From the NCBI RefSeq assembly GCF_000241305.1, contig NZ_BAEH01000054.1, positions 1-64,000 on the forward strand: DNA of 64,000 nucleotides. The letters are read 5' to 3'. Of the stretch, positions 25,007-33,777 are shown one piece after another. The notes beneath the pieces were generated by a model. It made no database searches. It was given only the letters and a program-made list of their open reading frames with translations, and was not told where the DNA came from. The DNA is from Gordonia effusa NBRC 100432. GTDB lineage: Bacteria; Actinomycetota; Actinomycetes; Mycobacteriales; Mycobacteriaceae. The translations under genes were made by a program, and so were the position numbers. The first letter of the stretch is position 1. Each line of letters begins with the position of its first letter.

Positions 25007-25705
25007 TTACTTAGTAATGAAAGTTCGAAGAAGAGCACGCCCAGTAGCAGCGGGTACCGATGGCCGCCGGTGCATTACACGATGATTATCCAGGATGAGG
25101 ATCCGGCCCGGTTGCCAGGCAACCTCATCAGTCGGCTGGGCACTCTCCACAGCTGCGCGCGCGTCGTCCGGGCCAATGACTATTGCGCGCGGATCCCAAC
25201 GCAGTCGCCATTCTTTTGGGCCCGAGTTGACGAACGCTGGGAGGTAAGCTTTTCGCCCAGACTCTTGGCGGATAAGCAGAGTCAGGCGGCGCAGCGCCCG
25301 CCTTAGATCACCAGTAGGAATACAAATCTGAGTCGATGTCGGTTGATTTGCCTCAATGCACCTTAAGACCATCCACTGTGGTGGGTTCAGCGCGATTGCG
25401 CCATCAGTGTGCCACGGAAACTCACCTAGTCCGACAGTGGCAGAGTGCGTGCCTTTTCGGGCATCATCGACCACCGTAGGACGAAGTATTTGGCCACGCA
25501 CCTCTGTAGTGCCCAGTCTGGCTGCCAACGTGCTGAAAACATGTTCTTCATCAGTCCACGTCCAACCCCTGAGGCTTAGGAGCGCTAGGTGCCTCGCTTC
25601 ATTCACAGCATTAATGCTCGCACATGCGAACAGCAGCTTGGGCGAACTGCGTGATGTCTGTGGCACCTCTCGCCGCGATTGCAGCGTGGCGAGCCGTACC
25701 GTCAT
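25007..25705 (-). CDS. 2OG-Fe(II) oxygenase, TauD/TfdA-like
   Basis: A 232-residue non-haem iron oxygenase. The iron facial triad is visible as H99-T-D101 (FPWHTDGAIAL) and H212 (DNHRVMHRRPSV). The 2-oxoglutarate-binding Arg lies in GRALLRTFI (about R227). It is shorter than TauD itself (about 280), closer to clavaminate-synthase-like members acting on amino acids, peptides or bases. The product starts MTVRLATLQSRREV, with no signal peptide. It leads the operon with the HEPN-like gene (10-base gap), so hydroxylation of the same target, partner or a nucleotide signal is possible. The substrate is unknown. Confidence 0.82.
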   Translation of the reverse strand: MTVRLATLQSRREVPQTSRSSPKLLFACASINAVNEARHLALLSLRGWTWTDEEHVFSTLAARLGTTEVRGQILRPTVVDDARKGTHSATVGLGEFPWHTDGAIALNPPQWMVLRCIEANQPTSTQICIPTGDLRRALRRLTLLIRQESGRKAYLPAFVNSGPKEWRLRWDPRAIVIGPDDARAAVESAQPTDEVAWQPGRILILDNHRVMHRRPSVPAATGRALLRTFITK

Positions 25706-26299
25706 GACCTTCCACTTTTGTGCCAGGCGCGGCTATCCCAGCCGCGGCACCGTGACTCGATCCGACACTCTCAGGGTCAGTTCACGCACGTCCTACGACG
25801 CCGTCTTCCCTGCCGCTGAAGAGCTTTCCTTGACAGCGGCGCGGGTTTCGGCAAGGTCCTCTGGCGTCCGTCCCCGCGCTCCGAGCCGCGGGAGTGGTAA
25901 CGTCACAGTGACGTAATTAGGGCTGAATGGGATGTTTCGTGGAAATGATCTCGCTGATATTCCAGGGCGTGACGAAGCTTTTGCTGGCTGGTTCGGATGA
26001 ATTGGGCGGCACGACCTGACCCAGTGTGTCAATATAGTAATTAGAAGACCCTTCGCCAAAGGCTGGCTAGTTCTGCGATCTGCTCTCGGTCAGTAGCGAC
26101 AATGTATTGATAACTCTGTGCGTTGCCGCCGTTTGGTGCCCCAGGTCGCGGCGCGAATCAATTTAGTAAGGAGTTGCGGAGAAACCGGGCCGGGTTTGAG
26201 ACGACGCATCGCGCGCTTTGTCGGCATTGTCTCGAATAATGCGGGGTCTACGGACCGCGGTTGTGCAGCTATATTCGTCGCATAGTTTTGGCTCGCCGA
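25706..26299. other. intergenic stretch upstream of the oxygenase operon
   Basis: 594 bases with no supported gene. It contains the second palindrome (25898-25916) about 195 bases upstream of the oxygenase start codon, so the operon promoter probably lies here. The only long minus-strand frame (25793-26059) is Ser/Arg-rich, runs across the palindrome and has no ribosome binding site. Confidence 0.55.
25898..25916. repeat. palindrome related to the one at 23951
   Basis: ACGTCAC-a-GTGACGT (25900-25914) is a perfect 7-bp-arm palindrome. Together with the following AAT it is identical to the core of the 23951-23983 palindrome except for the central base. The two copies enclose exactly the oxygenase/HEPN-like operon (about 1.9 kb). 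Confidence 0.7.
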
Positions 26300-27793
26300 T
26301 TAACCCCGCAATCCCTGCGGCATTGCCACGCGAGACGTGAACGTGCCATGGAAGCCTACCGGTACGTGGTGTTTTAGATATAGCGTGCAGATTGGACCGA
26401 CCTCGACGTCGCGTGCGTCAAAGATCGATAATTGTGAGCGATGAGTCAACAGGTTTTGACTCAACGTGAGCAGCCAACCGTCATCTTCGGCCCCTATTTT
26501 CGACCGTGGCACGAATAGCGGCTCACCGAAAGCCCAATCGTCGCGGTGCCAGAATGTTGCTGTCTCCTTGGCGTGGTCGAATTTGCCGATCCCGTCGTAA
26601 TGCGAGACGTCTTTGACTCGGCTTGCGGTCGAGTAGGTCACTGTGTGGCGGAGATTTGACCGCCGCCAATCAAATTGCGGAAATTCAATGGCGTTGTCGG
26701 GAGTGAGGACTTCTTCGGTCACCCGTCCGCTCGGGCTGACCCGCAACCGTACTAGATGGCTAGTTGGCCAGCGCATGATGTTCGCGAGTGGACCGCCTTG
26801 CGTCGGACCAGTTGTTGTGAGTCTAATACTGGAGAAAGAATCGACATCGGTATAGCGGGGGAACTCAAAAACCGTGTCGGATCCATCTTCGTACGCATTA
26901 GTCATGTGGATATGTAGTTGCGCGTCATAATCGATTATTCTCGGCCTCGAGCCATCACGAGGTACGAGGACGATCTTGCTGTATGTGTCTTCGAACTGAT
27001 ACTTCAAAGCTTTGGCGAGCGATCCGGTTCGCGCTAGTTTGATAGGATTGGGGATCCTGAATGGGTCTAGCAAGAAGACTAGGTACTTTTTCGTCAAGGC
27101 GAAGTCGTGATTCCACCCCATGTCCCATAGCGTTACTGAATTGATCTGTTCGACCTTGCCGGTGGGTGTTTTCCGATAGCAGCGAAGACGTGGCGTAGGC
27201 AGGAAATCTAGGCCGAAGTTGAACATCTCCCCTGTCTCGGCATCCCACTTCGGATGGGCGGAGAACGCCCCCAGATATCCGAGCGCTCCGTCGAAATCCT
27301 CGGCGCCGAGTGTCTCTAGGGTATCCGGGTCCATTCGGTGCGGGTTGCCGAATTCCCAACAGGCCAGCATTTCTCCGGCGAGCGGGATGATGTTGGTGTT
27401 AGCTACATTTCGCAATCGCGTAAGCGTTTGAAGCTTCCGCCCTTTTACTGGATTCTCGGGCCCATGCTCGGGTAATCTTCCGTTGCTCAAGCCCTTTCTG
27501 AACTGATCGGTCCGGACGTATCTATTCGTATATCGAATATTCTGGGTGCCGTCGAAGATGAAGCGTGACACCATTCCATCGCCCTCGAAAATAGTGTGCA
27601 ACCGCGATTCGCCCATCTCGAACTTTCCTGGGCCGATCCTAAACAGGGTGCCCAGCAAACCTTCGGGTACAGCGCCATCCATTTCGTCAACGATGTAGTC
27701 ATACTCTCGCTCTAGTGAAACGTACTGTCGCAACGCTGCTTGTGAACTCAGCGCGGCGGTACGCGGGGTCGACGCTAGATTGCCGATGGTCAT
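26300..27793 (-). CDS. carotenoid oxygenase family protein
   Basis: A 497-residue seven-bladed beta-propeller enzyme of the RPE65/carotenoid cleavage oxygenase family. The non-haem iron is held by four His; candidates are AHPKWD (SAHPKW), the WNHDFALTKKYLV segment, LHIHMTNAYE and the C-terminal VGFHGTFTSRV. The FEGDGMVSRFIFDG segment near residue 70 is also family-typical. Substrates range from carotenoids to stilbenes and lignin-derived alkenes and cannot be chosen here. It diverges from a TetR gene across a 60-bp region with nested inverted repeats, so it is probably the repressed target. Full length. Confidence 0.93.
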   Translation of the reverse strand: MTIGNLASTPRTAALSSQAALRQYVSLEREYDYIVDEMDGAVPEGLLGTLFRIGPGKFEMGESRLHTIFEGDGMVSRFIFDGTQNIRYTNRYVRTDQFRKGLSNGRLPEHGPENPVKGRKLQTLTRLRNVANTNIIPLAGEMLACWEFGNPHRMDPDTLETLGAEDFDGALGYLGAFSAHPKWDAETGEMFNFGLDFLPTPRLRCYRKTPTGKVEQINSVTLWDMGWNHDFALTKKYLVFLLDPFRIPNPIKLARTGSLAKALKYQFEDTYSKIVLVPRDGSRPRIIDYDAQLHIHMTNAYEDGSDTVFEFPRYTDVDSFSSIRLTTTGPTQGGPLANIMRWPTSHLVRLRVSPSGRVTEEVLTPDNAIEFPQFDWRRSNLRHTVTYSTASRVKDVSHYDGIGKFDHAKETATFWHRDDWAFGEPLFVPRSKIGAEDDGWLLTLSQNLLTHRSQLSIFDARDVEVGPICTLYLKHHVPVGFHGTFTSRVAMPQGLRG

Positions 27794-27803
27794 ATTCGCT
27801 GCT

Positions 27804-27838
27804 CCAATCTGAGGACGACCGTCCTAAGAAGTGATTGG
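27804..27838. promoter_or_regulatory. nested inverted repeats, probable TetR operator
   Basis: An inner palindrome AGGAC-gacc-GTCCT (27812-27825) is enclosed by outer arms CCAATC (27804-27809) and GATTGG (27833-27838). It lies between the divergent carotenoid oxygenase and TetR genes, overlapping where both promoters must be. Probable binding site of the TetR product. Confidence 0.6.
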
Positions 27839-27854
27839 GGCTAATCTATAAGCA

Positions 27855-28487
27855 ATGTCTCAAAAGGTCAACAACGACGAACAGCGCCTCGCGCAACGCA
27901 ACTACCGCGGTGAATCTGCCGCAAGCAGACGGGCACACCGCCGTCGAGCGCTACTGGAAGCCGGCCGGGGGTTGTGGGCGTCCGATGGTCTGGACAAGGT
28001 CAGTGTCCGCAAGGTTTGTGCCGCAGCGGGTGTTGCCGACAGATACTTCTACGAAGAATTTAACGGAATAGAGGCGTTCACCGCGCAGGTAGCGCGAGCC
28101 GCCTACCAGCAGCTCTTGGAGCGCATGACAGCTGAGGCAACAGCCGTCACCGGACCGGTAAAGGCACAGCTACGCGCCGGCATGGCCGGCTTCATTCTTG
28201 GTGCTGTCGCGGACCCTTCGGTTGTTGCGGTGTTGGCGACTGAGACTCCCCGACGCCCTGACCTGCGAGCTGAACGGCACGCAGCTCAGGAAGCGATCGC
28301 TCAGTACATCCAGGCGTCACTAGGTATCACCGAGCCAACTCCACAAAGCGCCAGCCGAGCACTGTTCGCCGTCGTCGGTATCACGGGACTCATTGAGCGC
28401 TGGTACGACAATCAAGATCCACAGCACCTCGACGAACTAACCGAGTTCGGAGTATCCGTGTGCCTCGACCTAATCAGCTCAACATAA
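27855..28487 (+). CDS. TetR family transcriptional regulator
   Basis: A 210-residue TetR regulator. A basic N-terminal extension (SAASRRAHRRRALLEAGRGL) leads into the helix-turn-helix VSVRKVCAAAGVADRYFYEE. The ligand domain is helical and of normal length. It diverges from the carotenoid oxygenase gene and should repress it from the site at 27804-27838; the inducer may be the oxygenase substrate. The start has no strong ribosome binding site, and the short leader suggests a near-leaderless mRNA. Confidence 0.9.
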   Translation: MSQKVNNDEQRLAQRNYRGESAASRRAHRRRALLEAGRGLWASDGLDKVSVRKVCAAAGVADRYFYEEFNGIEAFTAQVARAAYQQLLERMTAEATAVTGPVKAQLRAGMAGFILGAVADPSVVAVLATETPRRPDLRAERHAAQEAIAQYIQASLGITEPTPQSASRALFAVVGITGLIERWYDNQDPQHLDELTEFGVSVCLDLISST

Positions 28488-28598
28488 GCGCGCATCCAGA
28501 TATAAGTATGTCGGCGATGACCGCACGTCCGTGGCGTGCGGGGTGGGCGATGTGATGCCCGCGCTGATCTACTCCGCCGTCCGCCTCCGCCTGCTACC

Positions 28599-28907
28599 TC
28601 ACCACAACCGCCAGCCGTCCACCGCGCACTGTCCATCATCATTGTTTCCGGCCGCGAGTACATGGCCGTCGACGCGCAGTCCGAGGGTGTGTGTTGACCC
28701 GGCCGCGATGGCTACGACGTCACGCCATGATTCGACGTCGCACTGTCCTCGATCGTTGTTGCCGACGGCGCGGACGCGCCCTCCTGATTCAATTCCGACT
28801 GTGTGATAACTGCCCGCGGCAATGGCGACCATGCCACGCCACAGACCGACGTCCGCTGTTCCCGCATTGCGATTGCCGCTCGCTAGGACTCGGCCGTCGC
28901 CGGTCAA
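28599..28907 (-). pseudogene. RCC1-like repeat fragment
   Basis: A 102-residue piece consisting of two to three RCC1-type beta-propeller repeats: VAIAAGSYHTVGIESGGRVR, then VAIAAGSTHTLGLRVDGHVL, each followed by an AxGNNDxGQC turn. Full RCC1 proteins need seven repeats, so this is a fragment. It has no signal or start support at its upstream end and stops against the 5'-truncated epoxide hydrolase at about 28908. Both lost their 5' portions at the same point, so a deletion joined them. Probably not expressed as a working protein. Confidence 0.6.
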
Positions 28908-28909
28908 AG

Positions 28910-29983
28910 CGGCCCGTCTATCGTCCCGCCCCCGATCCGCGCCGATGGGATCAAGGCGTTCCCCGTGCTGACCTTGCCGATATCGTGAATTACTGGCGCA
29001 CCGGGTACGACTGGCGATTGTTCGAAACGCGGCTCAACGAGATCGGTCAGTTCCGGACAACGATTGACGGCTTGGGGATCCACTTTCTGCATCGCCGATC
29101 GACGCGCGCTGATGCCACCCCGCTGATCCTGACCCACGGCTGGCCGGGCAGCATTGCTGAGTTCATCGATGTGATTGCCGAACTGACCGAACCCAAGGAT
29201 GCGGGCGCACCAGCGTTTCACGTCGTCGTTCCGTCCTTGCCGGGCTTCGGCTACAGCGACAAACCAACCAGCACCGGTTGGGGGACCGAGAAGATCGCAG
29301 CCGCCTGGGTAAAACTCATGGAAAGGCTCGGCTACCGCAGATTCTTAGCCCACGGCGGTGACTGGGGAGGCGTGATCACGACGATCCTCGCGGGCAGGTT
29401 CCCGACGCATGTTCTCGGGATCCATTCGGCACTTGCGCAAGCGCCGCCAGGATTGACGACCGACGGGCTAACTCCGATCGAGCGGAGATGGACCGAAGAG
29501 ACCCGCGACTTTTGGCGACTGCGCGCGGCATATGCGAAGCAGCAAGCCACTCGGCCGCAAACCATCGGCTACTCCCTCGTCGACTCACCGGTTGGTCTGC
29601 TCGCCTGGATCCTCGACAAATTCGCGGAGTGGACGGACACCGACGATAGCCCGTTCGAATTGATTTCCAGAGACCGAATTTTGGACGATGTCACGTTGTA
29701 CTGGTTGACACGAAGCGGCGCGTCGGCAGCGCGTATCTATTACGAAAGCCACGACTCGCTTGATCCCGACCTTCGGGTTGATGTTCCGTCGGCAATCACG
29801 ATGTATCCCCGGGACATCGAGAAGTGTCCGCTCCCCTGGGCTCGGGAGCGTTATCGACAAATAGTCCGCTGGACCACGCCCGAAACCGGTGGACACTTCC
29901 CATCGCTCGAAGTACCCGAATTCTTCGTCAAGGATCTTCAGGAGGGGTTTGCGGCAGTGCTGGACTCACATACCGCCGAGTGA
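28910..29983 (+). CDS. epoxide hydrolase, N-terminal domain truncated
   Basis: An alpha/beta-fold epoxide hydrolase of the microsomal (EHN-domain) type. The match begins inside the EHN domain (ADLADIVNYWRTGYDWRLFE) and includes the oxyanion motif LTHGWPGSIAEF, the nucleophile region AHGGDWGGVITT (Asp) and the late His in TGGHFPSLE; paired Tyr lid residues are likely in IYYESHD. About 35 residues that normally open the EHN domain are missing. Upstream sequence in frame is antisense to the RCC1 fragment, and no good start with a ribosome binding site exists near the junction. It could be translated from an upstream ATG (28727) with a spurious leader, but a 5'-truncated relic is more likely. Confidence 0.72.
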   Translation, partial: RPVYRPAPDPRRWDQGVPRADLADIVNYWRTGYDWRLFETRLNEIGQFRTTIDGLGIHFLHRRSTRADATPLILTHGWPGSIAEFIDVIAELTEPKDAGAPAFHVVVPSLPGFGYSDKPTSTGWGTEKIAAAWVKLMERLGYRRFLAHGGDWGGVITTILAGRFPTHVLGIHSALAQAPPGLTTDGLTPIERRWTEETRDFWRLRAAYAKQQATRPQTIGYSLVDSPVGLLAWILDKFAEWTDTDDSPFELISRDRILDDVTLYWLTRSGASAARIYYESHDSLDPDLRVDVPSAITMYPRDIEKCPLPWARERYRQIVRWTTPETGGHFPSLEVPEFFVKDLQEGFAAVLDSHTAE

Positions 29984-30598
29984 CCCCGACGATGAACCCC
30001 AGTCGAGCGAACCGTTGCCAGGCGACTTGGTCTTACAACCGGTAACAACGAGTTTGACTGGGTTCGGTAGCCGATCGGCTGTCTGCGGTCCGGTCTTCAC
30101 GCGGTAGTAGATGGTTTGGGTGCCCGACGTCGACGGGGTCGGAGGCGCAGGATTCTCCACAGTCTTGAGATTGACCGTCGTTGTGCTGACAAAACCGTCA
30201 GGCTGGGCGGCACTGTTGTACGGCACGCCACTACCCCAATGAGTCACGCCCGCACCAAGTTCCGAATGGAGCGCCGGCGTGCCGACCCACCTTGCGATCG
30301 GCCACGGCACGCCACTGGTATACCGCCAGGGCGGAGTGACCGGTAGGCCCGTGTCGCTCGCGCCGGCGTTAATCCAGGTGTCGTTGGCTTCTTGTTCAAA
30401 CCACCAATCCGGTTGGAAATACGAGGAATTGGTGTAATTGGTGAGAGTGAAGGTCGCCGTACAGTCCGCATTGTCCTTCGCGGTCAACGTGATTCCGCGT
30501 CCAGCGGCGTCAGCGCTAACGCCGGAGGCGAACACGGCGGCTGTGACTCCCGCAATCGCAATACCGGTCACCATGCTTCGCAGGATTGTGCGCCTCAT
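29966..30598 (-). CDS. secreted protein of unknown function
   Basis: A 210-residue exported protein. From the ATG at 30598 (AGGAG 6 bases upstream) it reads MRRTILRSMVTGIAIAGVTA and on to a cleavage site near SADAAG. The mature part is beta-rich with one Cys pair (NADCTATF and VTGCKTK) and several Trp in a WWFEQEANDTW segment, ending in a Gly/Ser tail. This suggests a small extracellular beta-sandwich. No catalytic motif is seen. The last 18 bases overlap the end of the convergent epoxide hydrolase frame. Confidence 0.7.
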   Translation of the reverse strand: MRRTILRSMVTGIAIAGVTAAVFASGVSADAAGRGITLTAKDNADCTATFTLTNYTNSSYFQPDWWFEQEANDTWINAGASDTGLPVTPPWRYTSGVPWPIARWVGTPALHSELGAGVTHWGSGVPYNSAAQPDGFVSTTTVNLKTVENPAPPTPSTSGTQTIYYRVKTGPQTADRLPNPVKLVVTGCKTKSPGNGSLDWGSSSGSLGGM

Positions 30599-30860
30599 CT
30601 TCGTCTCCTTCTCGCGCCGACCCGTAGTCGCCGCCACGCTAACGCTGTGTGACGTACACCATAGTTTGCCCGTCTCGCTCATGGTCGCCAGATCACGAAA
30701 CTGCCAACCGGATTTCGACCTTCACCACGCGAATTTCTTGCAGTACACCGATCGGTCTACTACTCTCGGCGGTGCAGGTTACCGACCAGTAGTCCGACTC
30801 GGAGGCGGCCGACTCCTCCAGTTCAGAGCCATACGGACGACCAAACAAAAGGATCTTGGT

Positions 30861-31826
30861 ATGGGCAATCGACCGAACGCTGCGGATCTCGAACTCAACA
30901 CCCTCACACTCCGTCAGGACGGACGAGTTCTCACCGCTTACTTCAATCAACCACCACACCATTTCGTGACCATCGACTTCGTGCGCGACCTCGACGCCCT
31001 AACTCGTGCGGTTGATAAGGACCCCAGCATTGGTGCGTTAGTGCTCACCGGAACCGATAAGAACTTCTTGACGCACGCCGACCCGGACGGGATTCAACCG
31101 CTGACTCGACTTCCGCATTTGCCAGGGCGGTTGCTCACCCCAGCGATCACCGCACAGGATTTCATCGCCCGATTGCCCGGAATAGTCGCACTACTCGAGA
31201 AGCTCGGTACCACTGCCTCGACAATCGCGTGGGGTGTGCGGTGGAAACGAACAATCCTGCGAATGAATCGCTCTCGCGTCGTTTACATCGCGGCGATCAA
31301 TGGGCCAACGACAGGTGGTGGCCAGGAGATCGCATTGGCTTGCGATCTGCGTTATGCCGAGAATGCCGAACACGTTCGGATGGGACAGATCGAACTTCTC
31401 GCGGGTCTGATCCCAGGCGGCGGCGGCACACAACGGCTGCCGAGCATTATCGGCTTGGGCAAGGCTGTCGAGTACATACTCGAAGGGGCCACATTCTCCG
31501 CGCAGGAGGCATTCGACCTGGGGATTGTCCATCATCTCGCCACGCCGGGCGCCGTCCTCGCCGCTGCCCAAGAGACCGCGACACGACTGGCGCGCAGGTC
31601 GCCGACCGCTATCGCCGAAGCAAAGCGAGCACTGTATTTCGCATCCCGAAAACCCCTGTCGATCGGTTTGGACATGGAACTGGCTGGATTCGTATCGGCG
31701 GGTTCCACCAAAGCGTCGAAGCATATTCACAAAGCGTTCGACGAGGATCTACGACGACTCGGTGCATCTCCGCTCCTCGAAGTGGAATCCGAATGGCGAA
31801 CAGGGACACGAGTCGATCAAACCTGA
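30861..31826 (+). CDS. enoyl-CoA hydratase/isomerase family protein
   Basis: A 321-residue crotonase-fold protein, somewhat longer than the 260-residue norm. The oxyanion-hole region is IAAINGPTTGGGQEIALACD, and a second signature GLIPGGGGTQRLPSIIGLGK holds the position of the usual catalytic Glu, which is not obvious (LIPGGG where hydratases have xPExG). Catalysis may therefore be a different crotonase reaction. Extra residues after position 75 (TRLPHLPGRLLTPAITAQDF) make an insert. The start at 30861 has AAAGGA 7 bases upstream. It stands alone with no linked fatty-acid genes. Confidence 0.85.
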   Translation: MGNRPNAADLELNTLTLRQDGRVLTAYFNQPPHHFVTIDFVRDLDALTRAVDKDPSIGALVLTGTDKNFLTHADPDGIQPLTRLPHLPGRLLTPAITAQDFIARLPGIVALLEKLGTTASTIAWGVRWKRTILRMNRSRVVYIAAINGPTTGGGQEIALACDLRYAENAEHVRMGQIELLAGLIPGGGGTQRLPSIIGLGKAVEYILEGATFSAQEAFDLGIVHHLATPGAVLAAAQETATRLARRSPTAIAEAKRALYFASRKPLSIGLDMELAGFVSAGSTKASKHIHKAFDEDLRRLGASPLLEVESEWRTGTRVDQT

Positions 31827-32160
31827 GCCGACTAGTGCTCGCCAATGCAGCAGACCCCCGGCGATCGGCCTTGAATAAGGGTGCGAAGACAGCCAACACA
31901 TCCCGGCTCGGTACAACGAATTGGTAACGAATGCCCAGTCCGCTCAGTTGCTCCACAGAGTGCTCTCCGCTGGTAAACAGCTTGCGGCAGATGTCGAACC
32001 AGGGCGTAATGTCCGTTACGTCCTTTAATGTGCCGCTTATTCGATGCTTCGCTGCTTTCGAAAGCCGCATCTCCAACCGAGATTCCTGGTTAGCTCAAGG
32101 CGGTGCGCGTTTCCGTGCCACCGTGTGCGTTTAGTTGCTCTCAGAAACCGAAAGGGAATC
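31827..32160. other. intergenic stretch with one weak minus-strand frame
   Basis: 334 bases between the enoyl-CoA hydratase and the LGFP lipoprotein. Minus-strand frame 32076 down to about 31840 gives roughly 80 residues of protein-like sequence (HRISGTLKDVTDITPWFDIC) before running antisense into the hydratase. It may be a gene relic; I do not recognise it. Nothing else is seen besides the lipoprotein promoter region. Confidence 0.4.
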
Positions 32161-32790
32161 ATGAAGCAGATCATTCGACGGACAGTCGGCGCCGCTGCTG
32201 CCGCCTCCATCGCCGTCCTCGTCGTCGCAGGTTGTAGCGATGACAACGACAGCTCGGCTGAATCGTCGGCATCGTCGGCAGTCGCATCGGCCACCGACTC
32301 GGCAACGTCCTCCGGATCCGCGGATGCGTCGGGCGAGAAGTCGTCGGTGGAACTCACCGCCGCCGACGGCACCAAAGTGACGCTGTCCGGCGCGGTCGCC
32401 GCAAAGTACAGCGCGGCAACCGATAAGCAGAAGACCGACCTGGGCAAGCCGAAGACCGGCGATGACGCATCAGGTACCAGTGATAGCGGCGTAGTGTTCC
32501 AGCAATTCGACGGTGGTGTCATCACCGCGAAGAATGCTGACGCTGGCACCCCGGCCTACATCACGTGGGGCAAGATCCGGGACGCGTGGAACGTCAAGCG
32601 TGACGAGACCGGTAAGCCTTCCGAAGAGGGCAAGGGTGGCTCGAACGGCCCGCTCGGCACCGCCACCAGTGATGAGACCGAAGAAGGCACCGTCAAGACG
32701 TCGACCTTCGAACACGGCAAGATCACCTGGGACTCCAAGACCGACAAGGTCGAGGTGACCGTAAACGACAAGGTCGTGCCGGCTAAGTAG
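32161..32790 (+). CDS. LGFP-repeat lipoprotein
   Basis: A 209-residue lipoprotein. The signal peptide ends in the lipobox VVAGC (Cys near residue 25), followed by a Ser/Ala/Asp-rich linker to about residue 65. Two LGFP-type repeats follow: LGKPKTGDDA with VFQQFDGGVIT, then NGPLGTATSD with STFEHGKITWDS. LGFP repeats are known from mycolate-bearing bacteria, where they are thought to anchor proteins to the envelope, so this is one of the better taxonomic markers in the window. AAAGGGA precedes the ATG. A strong hairpin terminator follows. Confidence 0.88.
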   Translation: MKQIIRRTVGAAAAASIAVLVVAGCSDDNDSSAESSASSAVASATDSATSSGSADASGEKSSVELTAADGTKVTLSGAVAAKYSAATDKQKTDLGKPKTGDDASGTSDSGVVFQQFDGGVITAKNADAGTPAYITWGKIRDAWNVKRDETGKPSEEGKGGSNGPLGTATSDETEEGTVKTSTFEHGKITWDSKTDKVEVTVNDKVVPAK

Positions 32791-32807
32791 CGGCTCGTTC
32801 CTACATC

Positions 32808-32843
32808 ATCGCGCCCCACTCGCCTCGGCGGGTGGGGCGCGAT
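32808..32843 (+). terminator. rho-independent terminator of the lipoprotein gene
   Basis: ATCGCGCCCCAC and GTGGGGCGCGAT are perfectly complementary and enclose a small inner GCC/GGC pair. TGTTGGT follows. A stable stem located 18 bases after the lipoprotein stop codon. Confidence 0.85.
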
Positions 32844-32964
32844 TGTTGGTACCCGTCGCAGACCGGAACGAATCTCTCTGCTGCTATGCGGCTGCTACCG
32901 GATAGCGATCGAAACCCGCACTGTCGCAATATCGTTCAAATTTGCCCACGTGCTCTTGCGAGAA

Positions 32965-33756
32965 TCAGGCGCCCTGCCACACGGTATCGAATGGTGTATT
33001 CGCTGAGATTCGCCCGACGATTCCCGCCGTGGTCAGATCTTTCGCCCGCGACACGGCGTCGAGCACTTCGGCGCCCTTTGTCAACTCTGCTGTGATCGCC
33101 GCCGCGAGAGTGCAACCAGCACCCGAGACTCGTTCCTCGCCTACTTTTGGTGAGCGGAATATGGTGATATCGTTTCCGTCGAATACGACGTCGACGGCGT
33201 CGTCACCAGGCAGTTCCACTCCCCCTTTCGCCACGACGTAGCGAGGGCCCAGATCCGCGATTCGCCGAGCTGCCTGCGCCAGATCATCAACGCTCGCAAT
33301 CGAATCCATGCCCGACAGGGTGCGCGCTTCAAACAGGTTTGGTGTGACGACGGTGGCCAGCGGCAAGATCTGGGTGCGCAGCGCGTTGTCAGTGTCTAGC
33401 GCGGCGCCGGGCTCCTGCCCTTTGCAGATCAAGACGGGATCAACGACGACATGGCGCCAGGACTGCTGTGCGAGCGATTGCGCAACTGTATCGATCGTCG
33501 CCGGCGTTCCCAGCATGCCGATCTTCACGACGTCGAGCGTGTGTGCCGCGGTAGCTGCCTCGATTTGATCGGCGATAACCTCGGGAGCGATCGGCACGAA
33601 CCGGTGTCCCCAGCCGTTTTTAGGATCGAAGGACACAATGCAGGTGATCGTGCCGACGCCGTATACGCCCAACTGTTGAAAGGTCTTCAGATCGGCTTGG
33701 AGTCCGGCGCCGCCCGTCGCTTCCGAACCGGCGATGACATACGCGAGATTAACCAT
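32965..33756 (-). CDS. pdxK: pyridoxal/pyridoxine kinase, ThiD-like type
   Basis: A 263-residue ribokinase-fold vitamin kinase. IAGSEATGGAGLQADLKTFQ is the substrate-binding start; VVVDPVLICKGQ, VVTPNLFEARTLSGM and the anion-hole VSGAGCTLAAA with its Gly-Ala-Gly-Cys loop follow. The CKG and TPNLFEA segments closely match the ThiD-like pyridoxal kinase PdxK of Bacillus rather than true ThiD. It phosphorylates B6 vitamers to feed the PLP pool; residual hydroxymethylpyrimidine kinase activity cannot be excluded. It is separated from the MarR gene, same strand, by 21 bases, so it may be transcribed with it. Confidence 0.85.
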   Translation of the reverse strand: MVNLAYVIAGSEATGGAGLQADLKTFQQLGVYGVGTITCIVSFDPKNGWGHRFVPIAPEVIADQIEAATAAHTLDVVKIGMLGTPATIDTVAQSLAQQSWRHVVVDPVLICKGQEPGAALDTDNALRTQILPLATVVTPNLFEARTLSGMDSIASVDDLAQAARRIADLGPRYVVAKGGVELPGDDAVDVVFDGNDITIFRSPKVGEERVSGAGCTLAAAITAELTKGAEVLDAVSRAKDLTTAGIVGRISANTPFDTVWQGA

Positions 33757-33777
33757 GCTTCCCAGGCTATCGGCCGT

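Noticed and set aside
25793-26059. Minus-strand frame of 88 codons upstream of the oxygenase gene
   Set aside because: It runs across the palindrome, has no ribosome binding site, and is Ser/Arg/Pro-rich.
31609-32076. Minus-strand frame of 155 codons
   Set aside because: The C-terminal half is antisense to the enoyl-CoA hydratase; only the first 80 residues look protein-like, so it is at most a relic and is noted as such in the intergenic entry.
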